Shown here: positions 34,863 to 42,882 of the stretch, piece after piece
Position numbering within the stretch: position 1 is the stretch's first letter
Layout: each line of letters starts with the position of its first letter
Notes under the pieces: model-generated
What the model was told of the DNA's origin: nothing
Databases searched by the model: none
The model's input: only the letters and a program-made list of their open reading frames with translations
From: an uncultured Cellvibrionales bacterium
GTDB lineage: Bacteria > Pseudomonadota > Gammaproteobacteria > Pseudomonadales > Porticoccaceae
Direction of reading: 5' to 3'
DNA: 44,730 nt
Assembly (NCBI GenBank): GCA_913031145.1
Contig: CAJWCO010000019.1
Coordinates: 1 to 44,730, forward strand
Made by a program: the position numbers and the translations under genes

Positions 34863-37103
34863 ATGAAACATCCAACAATAGTCCGTCTGTTAACCGTGGG
34901 GTTGCTCGTTCCGGCGCCGTTCTATGCGTTCGCTGATGACAGCGCAGAGTCTACCGTGGAAGAAGTTATCGTTTCTGCAACACGCAGAAATGAATCAGTT
35001 ATGGATATTTCGCAGTCGGTTCAAGCAATGTCGCGCGAGACACTGTCTATGCCGGCTTATAAGCATATTCGAAATGTCTACAATTTAGTGCCTGGCGCTA
35101 CGACTGGCGTCACACAAGGCGGCAAAGCACCGGCGTCTGAGGGAATCATGCTCAGGGGCGCAGGCGTCACGCAGACGAATACCGGCGGTGGAGCATCGCC
35201 AGTGGGTTATTACATTGATGATGTTGCGTTCATTGACTCGCAAAGCCTTGCACCGCCGCCACTTGGAACCTTTGACCTTGACCGAATCGAGGTCCTTCGA
35301 GGTCCACAAGGGACGACTTATGGGCAAGATTCGTCATCAGGCAGCGTAATCATGAGAACAGCTCCTGTAAATCTCAGCGAAACAGGCTATATGGTTCGGA
35401 CCGGAATGATGTCATACGGTAAGGGCGGTGATATGGGGTTGACCTATGGTGGCGTTGTTAACATGCCGATAGTGGAAGATACGCTCGGGATCAGAATCTC
35501 GTATATCTCAGAGACCGACCCAGGCTATGGTATCGTGCAGGGAAGATCAGACTTAGACAATCCGCTAGAAGAAGAAAGGGTGACTATGCGGACAAAGCTC
35601 ACATGGTTACCATCAGAAAATTCTGAGGTTACGCTGACTCACTCTGACTGGGAAACGGACTATGGTTATTTACCGGGAACCAGTCTAAAAAAGTCTGATC
35701 AGGGCGTGATGGAAATGGCACCTATTGGCTGGGATTTCGGCTTGTTAGTGTTTCCAGACGGCGCCTTCAGAAACAAAATACACACTACTTGGACAACTGC
35801 ACTTGCCAAAATTGACCTGGGGTGGGCGAACCTCTCTTACTCCTATGGGGATGTTGACGTCAAGCAACGGGACACCAATGCAGAAGATTTCAACTACGGC
35901 ATTGTATCGTTTGCTAATACGCCCTCTTCAACACAGTCCCATGAAATTCGCATAGTTTCGCAAAGCGAAGGGCCGTTAAACTGGATTGCGGGCTACATGC
36001 AATTTGATTCTGAAGGGACGGGTGAGACCTACTATAATTTTTTAACATACGGCAACTATGGGGAGCTCTCCACTGTAGCACAAGAAGCGACTGCGTTTTA
36101 TGGCGAGCTGACTTATGACGTGAACGACAGCATTACGCTCATCGGTGGTTTGCGAACACATGACGAAGATTTCTCTGATTCGTCAAGAAGTGTGTCGCAA
36201 GCTGCAGGCGATCCAAGTAATGGGCCTTGGACGGGCGACGAAGGTTCGGCTTCTCCCGAACCATACAGCCACGATAATCTAAGCTACCGTCTAGGAGTGG
36301 AGTGGAAGCCGAGTGAGAACGGCCTCGTGTACTTGACACGCTCAACCGCATCTCGGTCGCCCATTCGGGTCACAGGAGCCAACTTAGTTACACTTACAAA
36401 CACCGGGCTCGCCGGACTTGTTCCTGACGATGCGGCTGAGCTAATAAGTACCGAGATTGGGACCAAATGGACCATGAATGATGGTGACTTAAAAGTCGAG
36501 TTTGTTTATGCGCTGGGTGAATGGCAAGATTTAGCTATACGCTCGGAGATTGCCGGTGGGGCAAATATCGCGCTGCCGATTGGTAACACCGATGCCGACA
36601 TAGACTCTATCGAGGTCTCTATCGAAGCCGCCCTGAGCGATACGCTCAGCTTTACTTATTCGGGGGGGTTCACTGATACAAAGATCACAGCTTTACCCGA
36701 CCCAACCATTGCTACAAGCGTCCCAGCAGCCCTTCAGGTGGGCGGAAAGTTGTATAACTATTCACCAGCCACTCACTCCCTAAGCCTGAATTACAACAAT
36801 GAACTCGCAGATGGCAGCCTGTTGTACGCGTCAACCACCTACGTTACGCGCTCTAAAATCGATGCGTTCAGCACACTGGCCTCCGTTATGGATCCTTGTT
36901 GCTACAAGACTGCGCCGTCGGGATACAAAAATATGGACATCAGCATGGGTCTTAGACGAAATAGCTGGGACTTTAATGTCTCGATCACGAATGCAACGGA
37001 TTTTGACGGAATGTATGGGATGGTATTTTCAGACCTGCAAAACGACGGTCTGATCCCGTATCCTCGAGCGATACACTTGCAGGTGAGCTACGATAATCTA
37101 TAG
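34863..37103 (+). CDS. TonB-dependent outer-membrane receptor
   Basis: A 746-residue receptor that imports a ligand across the outer membrane using TonB energy. It has a signal peptide (LLTVGLLVPAPFYAFA-DD), then TonB box EEVIVSATRR (about residues 33-42), then a plug domain with IMLRGAGV, GYYIDDV and the DLDRIEVLRGPQGTTYG motif. A 22-strand-type barrel follows, ending in an aromatic-rich strand (AIHLQVSYDNL). AGGAGG five to six bases upstream of the ATG is a strong ribosome site. No SusD-like partner or anti-sigma gene adjoins it. A good terminator follows. As the only intact outer-membrane importer in the window, it is the likely entry point for the island's substrate. Confidence 0.95.
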   Translation: MKHPTIVRLLTVGLLVPAPFYAFADDSAESTVEEVIVSATRRNESVMDISQSVQAMSRETLSMPAYKHIRNVYNLVPGATTGVTQGGKAPASEGIMLRGAGVTQTNTGGGASPVGYYIDDVAFIDSQSLAPPPLGTFDLDRIEVLRGPQGTTYGQDSSSGSVIMRTAPVNLSETGYMVRTGMMSYGKGGDMGLTYGGVVNMPIVEDTLGIRISYISETDPGYGIVQGRSDLDNPLEEERVTMRTKLTWLPSENSEVTLTHSDWETDYGYLPGTSLKKSDQGVMEMAPIGWDFGLLVFPDGAFRNKIHTTWTTALAKIDLGWANLSYSYGDVDVKQRDTNAEDFNYGIVSFANTPSSTQSHEIRIVSQSEGPLNWIAGYMQFDSEGTGETYYNFLTYGNYGELSTVAQEATAFYGELTYDVNDSITLIGGLRTHDEDFSDSSRSVSQAAGDPSNGPWTGDEGSASPEPYSHDNLSYRLGVEWKPSENGLVYLTRSTASRSPIRVTGANLVTLTNTGLAGLVPDDAAELISTEIGTKWTMNDGDLKVEFVYALGEWQDLAIRSEIAGGANIALPIGNTDADIDSIEVSIEAALSDTLSFTYSGGFTDTKITALPDPTIATSVPAALQVGGKLYNYSPATHSLSLNYNNELADGSLLYASTTYVTRSKIDAFSTLASVMDPCCYKTAPSGYKNMDISMGLRRNSWDFNVSITNATDFDGMYGMVFSDLQNDGLIPYPRAIHLQVSYDNL

Positions 37104-37127
37104 AAACACGCGGTCACCGAAAAGATG

Positions 37128-37158
37128 AAAAAGGGCGGCAATTTTGCTGCCCTTTTTT
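37128..37158 (+). terminator. Intrinsic terminator of TonB-dependent receptor
   Basis: AAAAAGGGCGGCA and TGCTGCCCTTTTT pair into a 13-bp stem with one G-U pair and an ATTT loop, followed by a T run. It begins 25 bases after the receptor stop codon. Confidence 0.9.
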
Positions 37159-37326
37159 GTAGCTCTTTTTTACATGGCTGAGCATTGTTAGGATTTACTG
37201 GGTGTTTTTTATTAAGCCACGTCGAGGTATATACTTGGGTGTGCCCGCGTCTTCCGACCAAGAACAAAGACTGACATTGAGCACCGTGTTTCAATCGCGT
37301 GTCGAACTATCAGGCAACCAAGCGGG

Positions 37327-38262
37327 TCAACGGAAACAAAGCGTCTGCTCTCGATGGGTGATCCAGAGGATGGACTCAGAGCGCATGACCTCCCTTCGAC
37401 TATCCATGCCAAGTGTTAAAAGAGGGTTACCGGAAAGATCATAGTTACAACGAGTATCGACATAGCGCATCGAACCATCTGCAACACAATTGATTCCTTC
37501 AGAAAAACATTCTAAAAACGGGAAACGCGAGCCATACTTAGGTTGTTATTCAACGGAGATTCAAAATCACGAATGATTAGTGATGAAGCTTTCTTCGCGT
37601 TTTGTGTTCATCCATTCTGCCGTTTCTCGAGGATGACCCCATACTGGTCGTTGTCATCATCACCCCTCAATAGAGTGCTTGACTGATCCTGGGCGAAACA
37701 CGCCAATGCGACTTCAATACTATCGACACGACCTCTGCGCACGGGTCCACTAAAAACCTGTGATTCAGAATGATTGACGCAGACCCTAATATTGGTCGAG
37801 CCGCTAAGATCTCGTGTCCCAGCCAGCGCAATCGATCTAATGTCTAAAAAAGGTGATTCAGGCGGTCAGGCTGCATAAGGACACTTCCCAACCCGTCCCA
37901 TCGGATGTTATCCCTGCAAGCACTATACCCGCCTTATGGTCACCCTGCCCGCCGAGCAAAAGATCGATTTCTAAACGGTTGCTAAGCGGTATTTTTAAGA
38001 CCCCATTCACAGTGCCGCCGATAGCTTTTAGCGCGGTCGATGACGCACTTTCACCTCGCGCTATCTCCACCGAAACCACGCCTACCATTGCCGCGCTGTC
38101 CAAACCATTAAATCCAGAAAGCAATGGTTGTATTAGGATATCGTCCACAAGCACAGGAGTCTGCCCGCCTTTCAGGCCATTTATCATGACCCTTTTGACT
38201 CCAAACATGAAACGCTCATTAAAGACTCGACCGCCGAGCGGTGATTGCAACGCGTCAATCAA
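37327..38262 (-). pseudogene. Degenerate TonB-dependent receptor
   Basis: Three minus-strand pieces suggest a broken receptor. 37858-38262 reads as plug domain: GGQTPVLVDDI, VVSVEIARGESASSTALKAIGGTVN, then GGQGDHKAG. It ends at a TGA. 37608-37859 continues in another frame (LDIRSIALAGTRDLSG, VRRGRVDSIEVALA) to a TGA. 37327-37500, back in the first frame, has NCVADGSMRYVDTRCNYDL, like a barrel loop. At least two frameshifts are needed and no start is visible. It is not a copy of the intact receptor next door. Confidence 0.55.
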
Positions 38263-38454
38263 CCTCGTTGCATGCTTGTCTTCTAGCGGCTGATGACTGA
38301 CCTACTCAGCTTTAGAAATACTATTTTTGAGCTCGCCAGCTCTGTAACGACCTTGCCGAACCTCCTCGACAATGATCGATTTTAGCGCCATACCCACCAC
38401 ATCCGAGACAAGATACTGAGCGTCGATAAATGGCCGCGCTCAAAGCGTAACCTT

Positions 38455-39060
38455 TTAGCTACCTGCATTGCGTGCGCGATAAATTTCTGTCAACACCGAC
38501 AGTTCATCAAAAATATTCCATTCCTCGACTATCAAGCCGTCGACGATCGAATAATGACTTTCTCCGAGCAGAAAAAGAGTCGCGCCTGTAGGTGAGCCAT
38601 ACAAGGCACTGCCTGAGTGCACACCGGACAAAGTCCATCGCACGGCAAGCTCGACCTTCGCGGATGGGTCGACTGCGCCACTCGATTTTTGACCGCTGTA
38701 GTCCACCGAAAATCTAAGGTCCGATATAGTACCCAGTATGTCGGTGTAAAACCGAGCAATGGCATCTTGCCCCTGTAACTCGCGACCGGAAACACCGTGC
38801 AGGCGCGCATCAGTCGCGGAGCATTGGTAGACGTCACCGACCATTCTGGCATTCCAAATATTTTGTAAACTGCCGCGAACGAAACTGTCCGCACAACCAC
38901 CAACGGCGACCCGATCAAACACTACCTGATCACGGAGGCGCTCCAACTCTGCGCTGCGCCAGTTCTGTAAGCGGCTCGAAATGGGCTTGCTAGCCCATGC
39001 ATGAGCTACCTCGTGGGGGTCATGACCCAATTGTTGGGCTAGGGATGAAGATCCAGGCAC
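38455..39060 (-). pseudogene. SnoaL/NTF2-like protein, probably truncated at its N-terminus
   Basis: A frame of about 200 codons with an NTF2-like (SnoaL, ester-cyclase-type) C-terminal domain: SLQNIWNARMVGDVYQCSATDARLHGV, GQDAIARFYTDILG, and EEWNIFDELSVLTEIYR at the end. The first 60 residues (LQNWRSAELERLRDQVVFDR) look like the tail of a preceding domain. The only start is a GTG with no ribosome site, and a TAA lies three codons upstream. It overlaps the truncated secreted-protein gene by about 40 bases in another frame, as if a deletion joined two genes. Function unknown. Confidence 0.6.
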
Positions 39061-39286
39061 TCTGTGAGTTTAGATGGTTTTCATCCGCCCACGTGTTGTA
39101 CTTACTCACCAACTTCATGTAATCATCCATGTCTTTATCGGGCATAAAATTGCACGACAACGTATTAATTCCAGTGAGCGGAGTGTTGATGGGCGCAGCC
39201 TTCTTGGCATGATCATCTGCCACGGTGACAAAGGTTGTGATTGATAGAGCCACGGCGAAAATGCTGCAGAGTAGATTTTTCATCAT
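39020..39286 (-). pseudogene. Truncated secreted protein of unknown function
   Basis: An 88-codon frame with a good ribosome site (GAGG) and a clear signal peptide (LLCSIFAVALSITTFVTVA-DD). A conserved-looking motif LSCNFMPDKDMDDYMKLV and NTWADENHLNSQSAWIF follow, resembling the start of a larger secreted family that has a 'CNF.....DDYMKL..KYN.W' pattern. It then runs out in IPSPTIGS at the junction with the SnoaL-like frame. I believe the C-terminal part was deleted. It could also be an intact small protein. Confidence 0.5.
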
Positions 39287-39533
39287 TTGTTAGTTCCTCT
39301 TTTTTAGAATCATTATTATCGCAATAGATTAGCGTAGGTTTTTAATAATACTCCTATTCTTTAATGAATATAAAATGAGTAAGTAAAGGGTGAAAGGTCT
39401 TATTTAAAACATTCTCGTCATTTCTATAAGTGCCGAATTTATGAATAAACAATCATGCATTACCAAATTTTTAATAGCGGTCAGTCGCTCACTGACTTGT
39501 CACTACGTCAGCAGACACCTGTTACCCGTACCT

Positions 39534-40015
39534 TTAAGCCGTTGCTTGAACTTTCTCGGAGAAAAATCGCAGTGCGTACTCTACTTGAATTAAGATTTGT
39601 AGATCTTTCTTCTTTATAGGCCCCACTTTATTAGTAAAAAAGAAGACGGCAGTTACTGCATTGTCGTCGTCGTTTCCATGACGACTCATACTGCCTTCGA
39701 GACCATGCTCTTTCAGAAATTCTTGCCATTCATAGCTTGTGTATTGACTACCCTGATCAGAGTGAACGATAACTCTGCTTGCTGGTTTTCGTCGCCATAC
39801 AGCCATGAAAAGAGCGTCCAAAACGAGTTCCTTTACCATCCGAGATCCCATCGACCAACCAATGATCTTGCGGGAGTAAAGGTCCATCACAACACCCAGA
39901 TAAAGCCAGCCCTCGTGAGTACGAGTATAGGTTATATCAGTCACCCATGATTGATTCGGCTGCGACGGATTAAATTCACGAGCAATTATGTCAGGCACCT
40001 CGTCTTTAAAGGGCG
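39534..40015 (-). pseudogene. IS3-family transposase (OrfB) relic
   Basis: About 155 codons of the integrase core of an IS3-type transposase: REFNPSQPNQSWVTDITYT with the first Asp, GWLYLGVVMDLYSRKIIGWSM, and VIVHSDQGSQYTS with the second Asp. The usual GNCYDNAVAESFF is GNDDDNAVTAVFF, so the catalytic Glu is lost, and the last 25 residues do not match. The N-terminal helix-turn-helix part and OrfA are missing. No terminal repeats could be assigned. The element is dead and marks a past insertion left of the metal cluster. Confidence 0.85.
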
Positions 40016-40202
40016 TCTTCTACGTTAATCAAGCGCTTCCTAAATATTACACCCCCTGACACACACGCAGACTGCTGCGCGAAGCTATCCATAAATCCCA
40101 CCTGTTACCTAAACAACCATTGCGGCGCGACTTGGTAACGGTTTTTAGCCCCCTTGGGTCACACAAAAGACACCACCCACTTGCTTTCGCAGTCTTCGGC
40201 AT

Positions 40203-40219
40203 ATACCCTAGGGGGGTAT
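40203..40219. promoter_or_regulatory. CsoR-like metal operator overlapping a start codon
   Basis: ATACCCTAGGGGGGTAT has the ATACCC/GGGTAT symmetry of copper-responsive CsoR-family operators. It overlaps the ATG at 40218, and its G run also provides the only Shine-Dalgarno-like bases, so repressor binding could block both transcription and initiation. No csoR gene is present in the window. Confidence 0.6.
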
Positions 40220-40817
40220 GCGCATATTTACTATTGTTGGTTGTTTGTTATTCGCGTCAAATGCGTTATCGCGTCCCATTTCATATGTGGGCGGGCACAC
40301 ATTGACGGTCAATTCAAACGCTCAAACACACAATATCTACTGGCACTTTACGCCTGACAACAAGTATTCAATCGGTTTGGATTACCAAAAAGACAGAATT
40401 AGCAACAACGCTTTTCCGTCGGCAAGGTTGACTGTTCTCCTCAACCGCAAAAATACGACGAACTCACAGCGCAATCTTTACCTGAAAACGGGTGTCGGCG
40501 CTCAACATGGTTCGACTTATTTTTTCGCTCTGGCTGGCGATTGGGAGAGTAGACGGATTTTCGCTGGGTTTTCAGCTAAACAAATGTCTGGATCTGGTTA
40601 CACGCTCTTTGAACACTCCCTGAAACTGGGCGTTGCGCCTTATCTCGGTAACTATGGTGATATGCATACTTGGGTGATGATCGAGACCAAGAAAAATACA
40701 CTTAACGATCAACGATTGACGTATCCGGTACTCAGACTCTTTAAAGGTTGCGCCTTAGCTGAGGCCAGTTATCACAAAAAAAGTGATTGGAACATTAACC
40801 TGACGTATCGATTTTAA
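40218..40817 (+). CDS. Exported hypothetical protein, likely outer-membrane beta barrel, in metal cluster
   Basis: A 199-residue protein with a short signal peptide (IFTIVGCLLFASNALS). It is rich in alternating polar and aromatic strands (KYSIGLDYQKDR, RRIFAGFSAKQM, ASYHKKSDWNINLTYRF) and ends in Phe, as outer-membrane beta barrels do. I recognise no named family. It is first of three closely spaced plus-strand genes with an HMA protein and a MerT-like protein. Its start overlaps the CsoR-like operator. A role in metal passage or tolerance at the outer membrane is inference. Confidence 0.75.
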   Translation: MRIFTIVGCLLFASNALSRPISYVGGHTLTVNSNAQTHNIYWHFTPDNKYSIGLDYQKDRISNNAFPSARLTVLLNRKNTTNSQRNLYLKTGVGAQHGSTYFFALAGDWESRRIFAGFSAKQMSGSGYTLFEHSLKLGVAPYLGNYGDMHTWVMIETKKNTLNDQRLTYPVLRLFKGCALAEASYHKKSDWNINLTYRF

Positions 40818-40836
40818 CCATTGAGGAGAAAGCAGG

Positions 40837-41232
40837 GTGATGATGAAAACATTATGCTTAATCGGTTTAGTTGTGGTGCCTGTTGCAATTCAGGCGCAAC
40901 ATCAAAATATGGGCGATCACAAAGAGCACAATCATAAAGATAGAACCAACGAAGGAGAAATTACCGTTGATCGGGGTCGCTTTGTTAAAAATGATTCAAG
41001 TGGCTTAGTAGCGGTTGTCAGCGTGCAAGGAATGGTATGTGATTTCTGCGCTCGGGGTATTGAGAAAACCTTCAGTAAAGACAAACATATCGAAAAGATC
41101 GACGTTGATTTGGCATCAGGGAAAATCGTGTTGGCCTATGCATCGGGCACAACTATAGATCGCGCTGATATTCAAACCAAAATTTTAAATAATGGTTTAA
41201 ATACCACTGATATTCAAATTATAGGTAACTGA
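40837..41232 (+). CDS. Periplasmic heavy-metal-associated (HMA) domain protein
   Basis: A 131-residue protein with a signal peptide (LCLIGLVVVPVAIQA-QH), a His/Asp-rich linker (HQNMGDHKEHNHKD) and one HMA domain. Its metal site is GMVCDFC (CxxC), followed by GIEKTF and DVDLASGKIVLAY in ferredoxin-like order. It would bind Cu(I), Hg(II) or a similar soft metal in the periplasm, like MerP. It starts 20 bases after the barrel-like gene and ends one base before the MerT-like gene, so the three form an operon. GAGGAG precedes the GTG start. Confidence 0.9.
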   Translation: MMMKTLCLIGLVVVPVAIQAQHQNMGDHKEHNHKDRTNEGEITVDRGRFVKNDSSGLVAVVSVQGMVCDFCARGIEKTFSKDKHIEKIDVDLASGKIVLAYASGTTIDRADIQTKILNNGLNTTDIQIIGN

Positions 41233-41233
41233 C

Positions 41234-41602
41234 ATGCAAAACAGATCAGCGAACTTTTTTGCATTAGTTGCATCCACATCCACGTTGCTTTGCTGCGCTT
41301 TACCCGCGCTGTTTGTAACTGTTGGCGCGGGTGCCAGTTTTGCGAGCTTGGTGGGCACCTTCCCTTTCTTAATCGGTCTATCTAAATATAAAATAGAGCT
41401 CAGTTGCTTTGCGCTGATGATGCTTTTAATCGCTGGACTGATGAATTACAGAGCTGTTAGGTTGCCTTGCCCCGCCGATCCAGAATTGGGTAAAGCCTGT
41501 TTGCAGACTAGGCAGCGCTCGCAAAGACTCTATTATTTATCTGCGGTAATTTTTTTGTTCGCCAGTATTTTCACCTACATAGCACCCGCCTTTATTTGGT
41601 AA
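41234..41602 (+). CDS. MerT-like inner-membrane metal transport protein
   Basis: A 122-residue membrane protein with three predicted helices. The first contains the paired Cys of mercuric-transport proteins (TLLCCALPALFVTVGAG), then FALMMLLIAGLMNY, then LYYLSAVIFLFASIFTYIAPAF. The loop between helices two and three carries two further Cys (LPCPADPELGKACL). This is the MerT pattern, with the HMA protein as its MerP-like donor. Since no merA or merR is present and the operator looks CsoR-like, copper is as likely a cargo as mercury. One base separates it from the HMA gene. Confidence 0.85.
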   Translation: MQNRSANFFALVASTSTLLCCALPALFVTVGAGASFASLVGTFPFLIGLSKYKIELSCFALMMLLIAGLMNYRAVRLPCPADPELGKACLQTRQRSQRLYYLSAVIFLFASIFTYIAPAFIW

Positions 41603-42882
41603 AAAACCAGGCATCACACTTAGCATAAACAGTAGATGCCCTGCGCTCTTCCAGCTCTTTTGCTCGTCAATCACACTAGCAAGCTGTAGTCATGGTCGAA
41701 GGGTTTGATGACCGTCGCGACGCTCACTGACTGCTGATCTAACGCGCAATTCAAAGCCGGAGCCATTTTTGTTAGGTGTGCGAGTATCTTCAGTAACGCA
41801 ACCTCGCAAGGTGGGGCATCCAATCACGCCTCTGGCGCGATTAGACAATAAAGCCTCGCGAGCTTTTAAAAACGTCACCTAACTTAGATATGCGGCCGAT
41901 AGCTAGAACCCACTTGGATAATACGGTGCACTCAATTTTTGTGCGCTTTACCCAAGCTGCTCGCTGCCATAGACCCCCTCCACAGTATAAAACTAAGCAC
42001 TATTTGGGGAATAGTATCGACAAATCACACAGCTAAACGTATCAGTGGTTAATACTTTTATGGCGGAAAAGATATCCTCCGAACTATACTAATATATTCA
42101 TTTTAACCAATTATTTATTGTTGTAGACAAAAAATTGGCTCTTATAGGCGCCACTTTAGGTACCACAAAACCGCCCGTTATACCCTAAATTCTGCGTAAC
42201 CTTCACTTAAGCACACTCAAAATTAACCCCCCGGGGTGGGACAGAGTCTCTTGTATTTCCTTTTGTATCCACCTAGATACATGAGAAGCTGATTTAGGAC
42301 AACATTGGCTACTTGAGATTGAGACTTACTTCCCCAGTGGGAACTTAAGACCCTCCTGAGGCTTCAAAATACACCCAAAGGCGCCCTAGTAGCCTCTCTC
42401 TTGTGGTGCTTTGGAAATCCTTAGCGAATCCAAAGACGCCCTTAAAATACCGCCTTTGCTTCAATCTATGGGTTTTTCTAGGCATCAGCATTTTCTTCTT
42501 AGGGGTAAACGATGAACTAAAACTCTCTCTTAGACAATCAGACCATTATGTCCAACTGGGGCTAATGGGATACGCTCACTAGCGAAGTAAACCATCGCAA
42601 AAAAATTGATACACAAGCATCTCAGTCGGTATAGTTTTGCTCAAGGGTATTGATTCAAACGGACTGAGGTAAAAGGGAACGCCATTTTAATTGGAGTTGT
42701 GCCCACCACTGAACAAATAACGATCACTCTCGCCTCCGATCATTGCAGTTATTTGTTACGGTTGAAAGATCTTGCGCTCTAACCCCGCTACTAACTGTTT
42801 AGGGATGTCGAGGAGACGGGCTGTCATGAAAAGTGCATTTGAATTTATTTTGTAATTAAACATTTGTGGTGAGGACAAAAAC
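41603..42882. other. 1.3-kb gene-poor stretch
   Basis: No recognisable gene on either strand. It contains several small inverted repeats: ACTATT-TGGGG-AATAGT (41999-42015), TGTATC-CACCTA-GATACA (42264-42281), ACCCCCCGGGGT near 42225, and the longer repeat at 42712-42757. A 62-codon minus-strand frame (41690-41878) shows no family features. Likely decayed or regulatory DNA. Confidence 0.4.
42712..42757. repeat. 10-bp inverted repeat upstream of glycosidase
   Basis: AACAAATAAC and GTTATTTGTT are exact complements with a 26-base spacer that itself contains GATC twice. It lies 125 bases before the GTG of the TIM-barrel glycosidase, a position suited to regulation or an mRNA hairpin. Confidence 0.45.

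Noticed and set aside
37853-38293. A 146-codon plus-strand frame as a gene.
   Set aside because: It is antisense to the receptor-like plug sequence, which is the better-supported reading.
41690-41878. A 62-codon minus-strand frame.
   Set aside because: No ribosome site, no family features, and basic, low-quality composition.
42712-42757. Integron attC-like site.
   Set aside because: The arms do not fit the RYYYAAC/GTTRRRY consensus and there is no cassette array or integrase.
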